Of a DNA stretch of 64,000 bases, positions 60,645 through 64,000 are shown in pieces; position 1 is the first letter of the stretch; each line of letters begins with the position of its first letter. The notes below the pieces were generated by a model that searched no databases, was not told the origin of the DNA, and saw only the letters and a program-made list of their open reading frames with translations. Source of the stretch: Megalobrama amblycephala (Eukaryota > Chordata > Actinopteri > Cypriniformes > Xenocyprididae); assembly GCF_018812025.1 (NCBI RefSeq), contig NC_063052.1, positions 29,725,451 to 29,789,450 on the forward strand, in the 5' to 3' direction. Both the position numbers and the translations under genes were made by a program.

Positions 60645-60660
60645 TCATACCTGCAGGGCA

Positions 60661-62031
60661 TAATAAAAAATCATCTGGTCCTTGGCAGGGCTTAAAATTT
60701 GGAAAATAAAACTTCAGATGAAAAACAACAAATGACATATCACACCGTGTCATTATTTATTTAACAAAAACTAGGCCAAATTGGAAAACCCATGGGTGAC
60801 AAACTAGGAGACACTTACTGTTAACATTAAGAGGGTAAGTAATGGTCAGGTACTGTTAATCAAATGTCTTTGATTAATTGATCATCAGCAAGTGTGATCA
60901 ACTCTATAAAAGCTGAAGTTCTGGCAGTTCGAGCATCTGGAGACTTCAGGTGTGTTTTAACACAATGCCAAGGAGGAAAGACATCAGCAATGATTTTAGA
61001 GATGCAATTGTTGCTGCTTAGCAATCTGAAAAGGGTTACAAGGCCATTTCCAAACAGTCTGAAGTCAATTATTCTACAGTGAGATAGATTATTCACAAGT
61101 GGAAAACATTCAAGAAAGTTGTTAATCTTCCCAGGAGTGGGCATCCCAGCAAATTCAGCCCAAGATCAGAGCTTGCAATGCTCAGAGAAATTGCAGACAA
61201 CCCCAAAACTACACCTCAGACTCTACAGGCCTCAGTTAACATGTGAAATGATAAAGTTAAAAACGGTACAATTAGAAAAAGATGGGACAAGTATGGAGTG
61301 TTTGTAAGGGTTGCCAGGAGAAAGCTAAAAAAACATGGCAGCATGGCTTAGCTTTGCAAAGTTGCATCTGAACAAACAATACGACTTCTGGAACAATGTC
61401 CTTTGAACAGATGAGAACAAAGTGGAGATGTTTGACCATAATGCACATCACCAAGTTTGGTGAAAACCAAAAGAGCATATCAGCACAAACACCACATAAC
61501 AAAAGTCAAGCACACTGGTGGAGGGCTGATGATTTTGTGAGGACAGCTGTCCGACGGCTAAAGCTAGGCCAAAATTGGGTCATGTAACTGAACAACGATC
61601 TGAAGATTACCAGCAAATCTACAGCAGAATGGCTGAAAAAAGAAATGAATTAAGGCATTGCAATTGCCCAGTGAAGTCCAGACCTCAACCTGACAAATGC
61701 TGTGGCAAGAGCTGTGCATAGAAAATGTTCACAAACCTCAATAAACTGGAGCAATGCTGTAAAGAAGAGCAGGCCAAATTCCTCCAGAATGATGTGAGAG
61801 ACATACAGTCATACAGAAAATGATTACTTCAAGTTATTTCTGCTAAAAGTGGATCTACAGGCAATTGAATTATAGGGTGTCCTAACTTTGTCATACAAGT
61901 CTTTTCCATCTTGGCTTTTTTGTTGTTGTTGAATAAACGATGACACGGTGTGATATGTCTTGTGTTTTGTTCATCTTAGTTTTTATTTTCCAAATTTTAA
62001 GACCTGCCAAGCACTTAGATAATTTTTTGTA
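60661..62031 (+). mobile_element. Degenerate Tc1-like DNA transposon
   Basis: Ends share an imperfect inverted repeat: AAAAAATCATCT, then CTTGGCAG and CTTAAAATTTGGAAAATAAA near 60665-60710, answered inverted near 61985-62029, with TA at both borders. A second inverted match is ACATATCACACCGTGTCAT (60735, 61940). The plus strand from 60968 reads like a Tc1 transposase (MPRRKDISNDFRDAIVAA, then KGYKAISKQ) with stops and frame changes throughout, so it is dead. Confidence 0.8.
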
Positions 62032-62055
62032 ATGCCTTGATACAGAAAAGCATAT

Positions 62056-62078
62056 ATGTGTGTGTGTGTGTGTGTGTA
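62056..62078. repeat. (GT)n microsatellite
   Basis: Short GT run between the Tc1 element and V1. Confidence 0.85.
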
Positions 62079-62154
62079 ATACAGAGCAATAAAACTGGGG
62101 AAGTCAGAAAGAGACATCAGAAAAGCATATTCAAAATCATTCACTCGAGCTCAC

Positions 62155-64000
62155 CTGATCATCACAGTCATCAAAGTTCAGTCTCTCCCTCTGCGCATGC
62201 GTAAGTGTGTGTGTTCCACTGGTGTCCAGACTAATGATGCTCTCACTGCAAGGTCTGGCGTATTTCAGATCACTCTTTCTGGAGTCAGTGGTTCTGCAAA
62301 CCTCATAATTGTACACGTGCTGTAAAGTTCCTGTGCCGCCTACGTCTGCGTAAAGAGGCGGATAATACGGAATAACCGGAAGATTCGCTCCAGATTTATA
62401 AAACATGCGCTCGCGTCTCCATCTGTAGCATTTGACTGACAGTATGGCAATGATAGACACGATAAAGAGAAATGAAACCACAGCCAAGGCCAAGACGAGA
62501 TAGAAAGTCAGGTTGTCGTTGTATTCCTTGTCGTGCGTAAAATCAGTGAACTCCGTTAGCACTTCAGGGAAGCTGTCCGCCACCGCCACGTTAACATTGA
62601 CTGTAGCTGATCGAGAGGGCTGCCCGTTGTCCTCCACTACAACAGTGAGTCTTTGTTTGACAGCATCTTTATCTGTGACTTGGCGAACAGTTCTTATTTC
62701 TCCATTCTGTAAGCCCACTTCAAACAGCGCCCTGTCTGTGGCTTTGTGCAGTTTATATGAGAGCCAGGCATTCTGACCAGAGTCCACATCAACAGCCACC
62801 ACTTTAGTCACCAGATAACCCACATCTGCCGAACGAGGCACTATTTCAGCCACCACATTTGCGCCTGACTGGACCGGATATAGAACCTGAGGCGCGTTGT
62901 CATTCTGGTCCTGAACGATGATTTTCACGCTCACGTTGCTGCTGAGAGGAGGAGAGCCTCCGTCCTGCGCTTTTACGCGGAACTGGAAATCTTTGATCTG
63001 CTCGTAATCGAAAGATCGCACTGCATGTATGACTCCACTATCAGCACTAACGGACACTAACGAGGAGACGGGCACTCCGTTAACCGACGAGTCCTCCAGA
63101 ATGTAAGACACGCGCGCGTTCTGGTTAAAATCTGCGTCTCTGGCTCTGACTGTGAATATGGAAAGACCCGGTGTGTTGTTTTCTTGAACAGAGGCCTCAT
63201 ATGAGCTCTTCTCAAAGACGGGCGCGTTATCATTCACATCTGATATCTGTAAGGAGAGAGTGACGCTGCTGGAGAGAGAGGGCACGCCCTCATCAGAGCA
63301 CGTCACACTGATGTTATACTCAGACTCTCGCTCTCGGTCTAAATCATTATCAGTCACAATACTATAAAATCCATTAGACGTTGATTTGATTGTAAAAGGA
63401 ATGTTTTCATTTACACTGCACTGAACCTGTCCGTTACTGTCAGAATCTGGATCATTAACACTGATGATGGCAATCACAGTACCCTGTGGCGAGTTCTCCG
63501 GTATCGCATTAGATTTTGACATCACTGTGATGACTGGCGCATTATCATTTACATCAATCACGTCGACCATTATTTTACTAGAATCAGACAATCCACCGTT
63601 ATCTACTGCTTCTATATCAATTTGGTAATGCTTAAATGTTTCAAAGTCAATTTGTCCGACTAATGTCACCAATCCATTTGCATCGATATGAAAAATATCA
63701 GATACGCTGTCACTGTTTGAAATTAAATAACTGACGTCTCCATTTGTCCCTTTATCTGAATCAGAAGCGCTAACAGTGATGAGCGGCGTGCCGCTCTGTG
63801 AATTTTCTGTAATAATCGCCCTATATATAGGTTTAGTAAAAACTGGAGCATTATCGTTAACATCAAGCACTGTAATATGAATCTGAACAGTCCCTGATTT
63901 AGGTGGTTCTCCACCATCTATTGCGGTTAATATCAAAGACATATTTTCCTGTTTTTCTCGGTCTAAAGGCTTTTGAAGAATCATTTCAACCTTTTTACTC
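62155..64000 (-). CDS. pcdhg: Protocadherin gamma variable exon V1, 5' part outside the window
   Basis: The frame is open from the window edge (SKKVEMILQ, mid EC2) to donor GATCAG|GTGAGC (GT at 62153-62154), 1846 bases. Signal peptide, EC1 and the first part of EC2 are missing because of the window edge, not a break. EC2 end, EC3-EC6, membrane segment and tail follow in order with DVNDN and DQNDN linkers. EC4 and EC5 are private (SSYEASVQENNTPGLSIFTV). From KAQDGG onward it joins the homogenised type, the same short tract as in V14. The tail ends LNFDDCDDQ, a variant with a Cys near the splice junction. It is the nearest relative of the damaged half of V6. Confidence 0.93.

Larger units (their letters stand above)
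60146..60660 (-). promoter_or_regulatory. V2 promoter and diverged spacer
   Basis: Array-type leader up to about 60383, then an older, recognisably related but strongly diverged version of the spacer (GTCAAAAGCAAAGTAGAAAA near 60511). No AP-1/GC module. Confidence 0.55.

Noticed and set aside
61119..61587. Short frames in the Tc1 element as host genes
   Set aside because: They are fragments of a dead transposase read in wrong or broken frames.
22112..62776. Regular 3.2 kb periodicity as a CRISPR-like or satellite array
   Set aside because: Units are full protocadherin exons plus promoter spacers in a vertebrate locus.
1..64000. tRNA, rRNA or microRNA genes
   Set aside because: No cloverleaf with conserved boxes or rRNA-like sequence was recognised; the hairpins seen are transposon-like palindromes.

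Overview
This is vertebrate nuclear DNA, almost certainly from a teleost and probably a cyprinid. It carries part of a clustered protocadherin-gamma locus. Evidence: large intronless ectodomain exons with six cadherin repeats, gamma-type cytoplasmic tails (TTDSRKSD), a CGCT-box promoter element about 205 bp upstream of each start, AT-rich spacers with long (CA)n/(TA)n tracts, and fish-type Tc1, hAT-like and TTAA-target DNA transposons. All real coding sequence is on the minus strand, so transcription runs from high to low coordinates. I name the exons in transcription order: V1 (partial, right edge) to V14, then the C-type exon.

Layout, right to left. V1 (62155-64000, cut by the window edge). 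A diverged 2 kb spacer with a dead Tc1 element. V2, V3 and V4 (51238-60145). V5 and V6 (47950-50407 and 42366-44808), both broken by dense small indels and separated by 3.1 kb of repeat-rich DNA. V7 to V13 (19867-41603), a regular array with a period of about 3.2 kb. V14 (16830-19271). A gap of about 10.9 kb holding three TE copies with target-site duplications, an orphan CSE-like motif and a candidate enhancer. Last, an isolated C-type exon resembling gamma-C5 (3453-5894). Positions 1-3452 hold only repeats and non-coding DNA. The shared constant exons are not in the window and should lie to the left.

How it works: each variable exon encodes signal peptide, EC1-EC6, membrane segment and a variable tail. 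Each ends in a phase-0 GTGAG splice donor that would join it to common constant exons. From knowledge of the family, each neuron picks promoters stochastically through CTCF at the CSE, and the resulting cis-dimers give homophilic self-recognition.

Notable points. (1) In V2-V13 the promoter, signal peptide, EC1 and everything from late EC4 onward are almost identical; variation is confined to EC2-EC4. (2) V7-V10 with their spacers reappear as V2-V5 about 18.5 kb away, practically unchanged. (3) Between about 43.19 and 51.28 kb the sequence is full of insertion-biased indels and fine-scale paralogue mixing, which looks like unpolished assembly rather than natural decay. (4) The gap between the C-type exon and V14 carries an orphan CSE and clustered CTCF/AP-1/RFX-like motifs.
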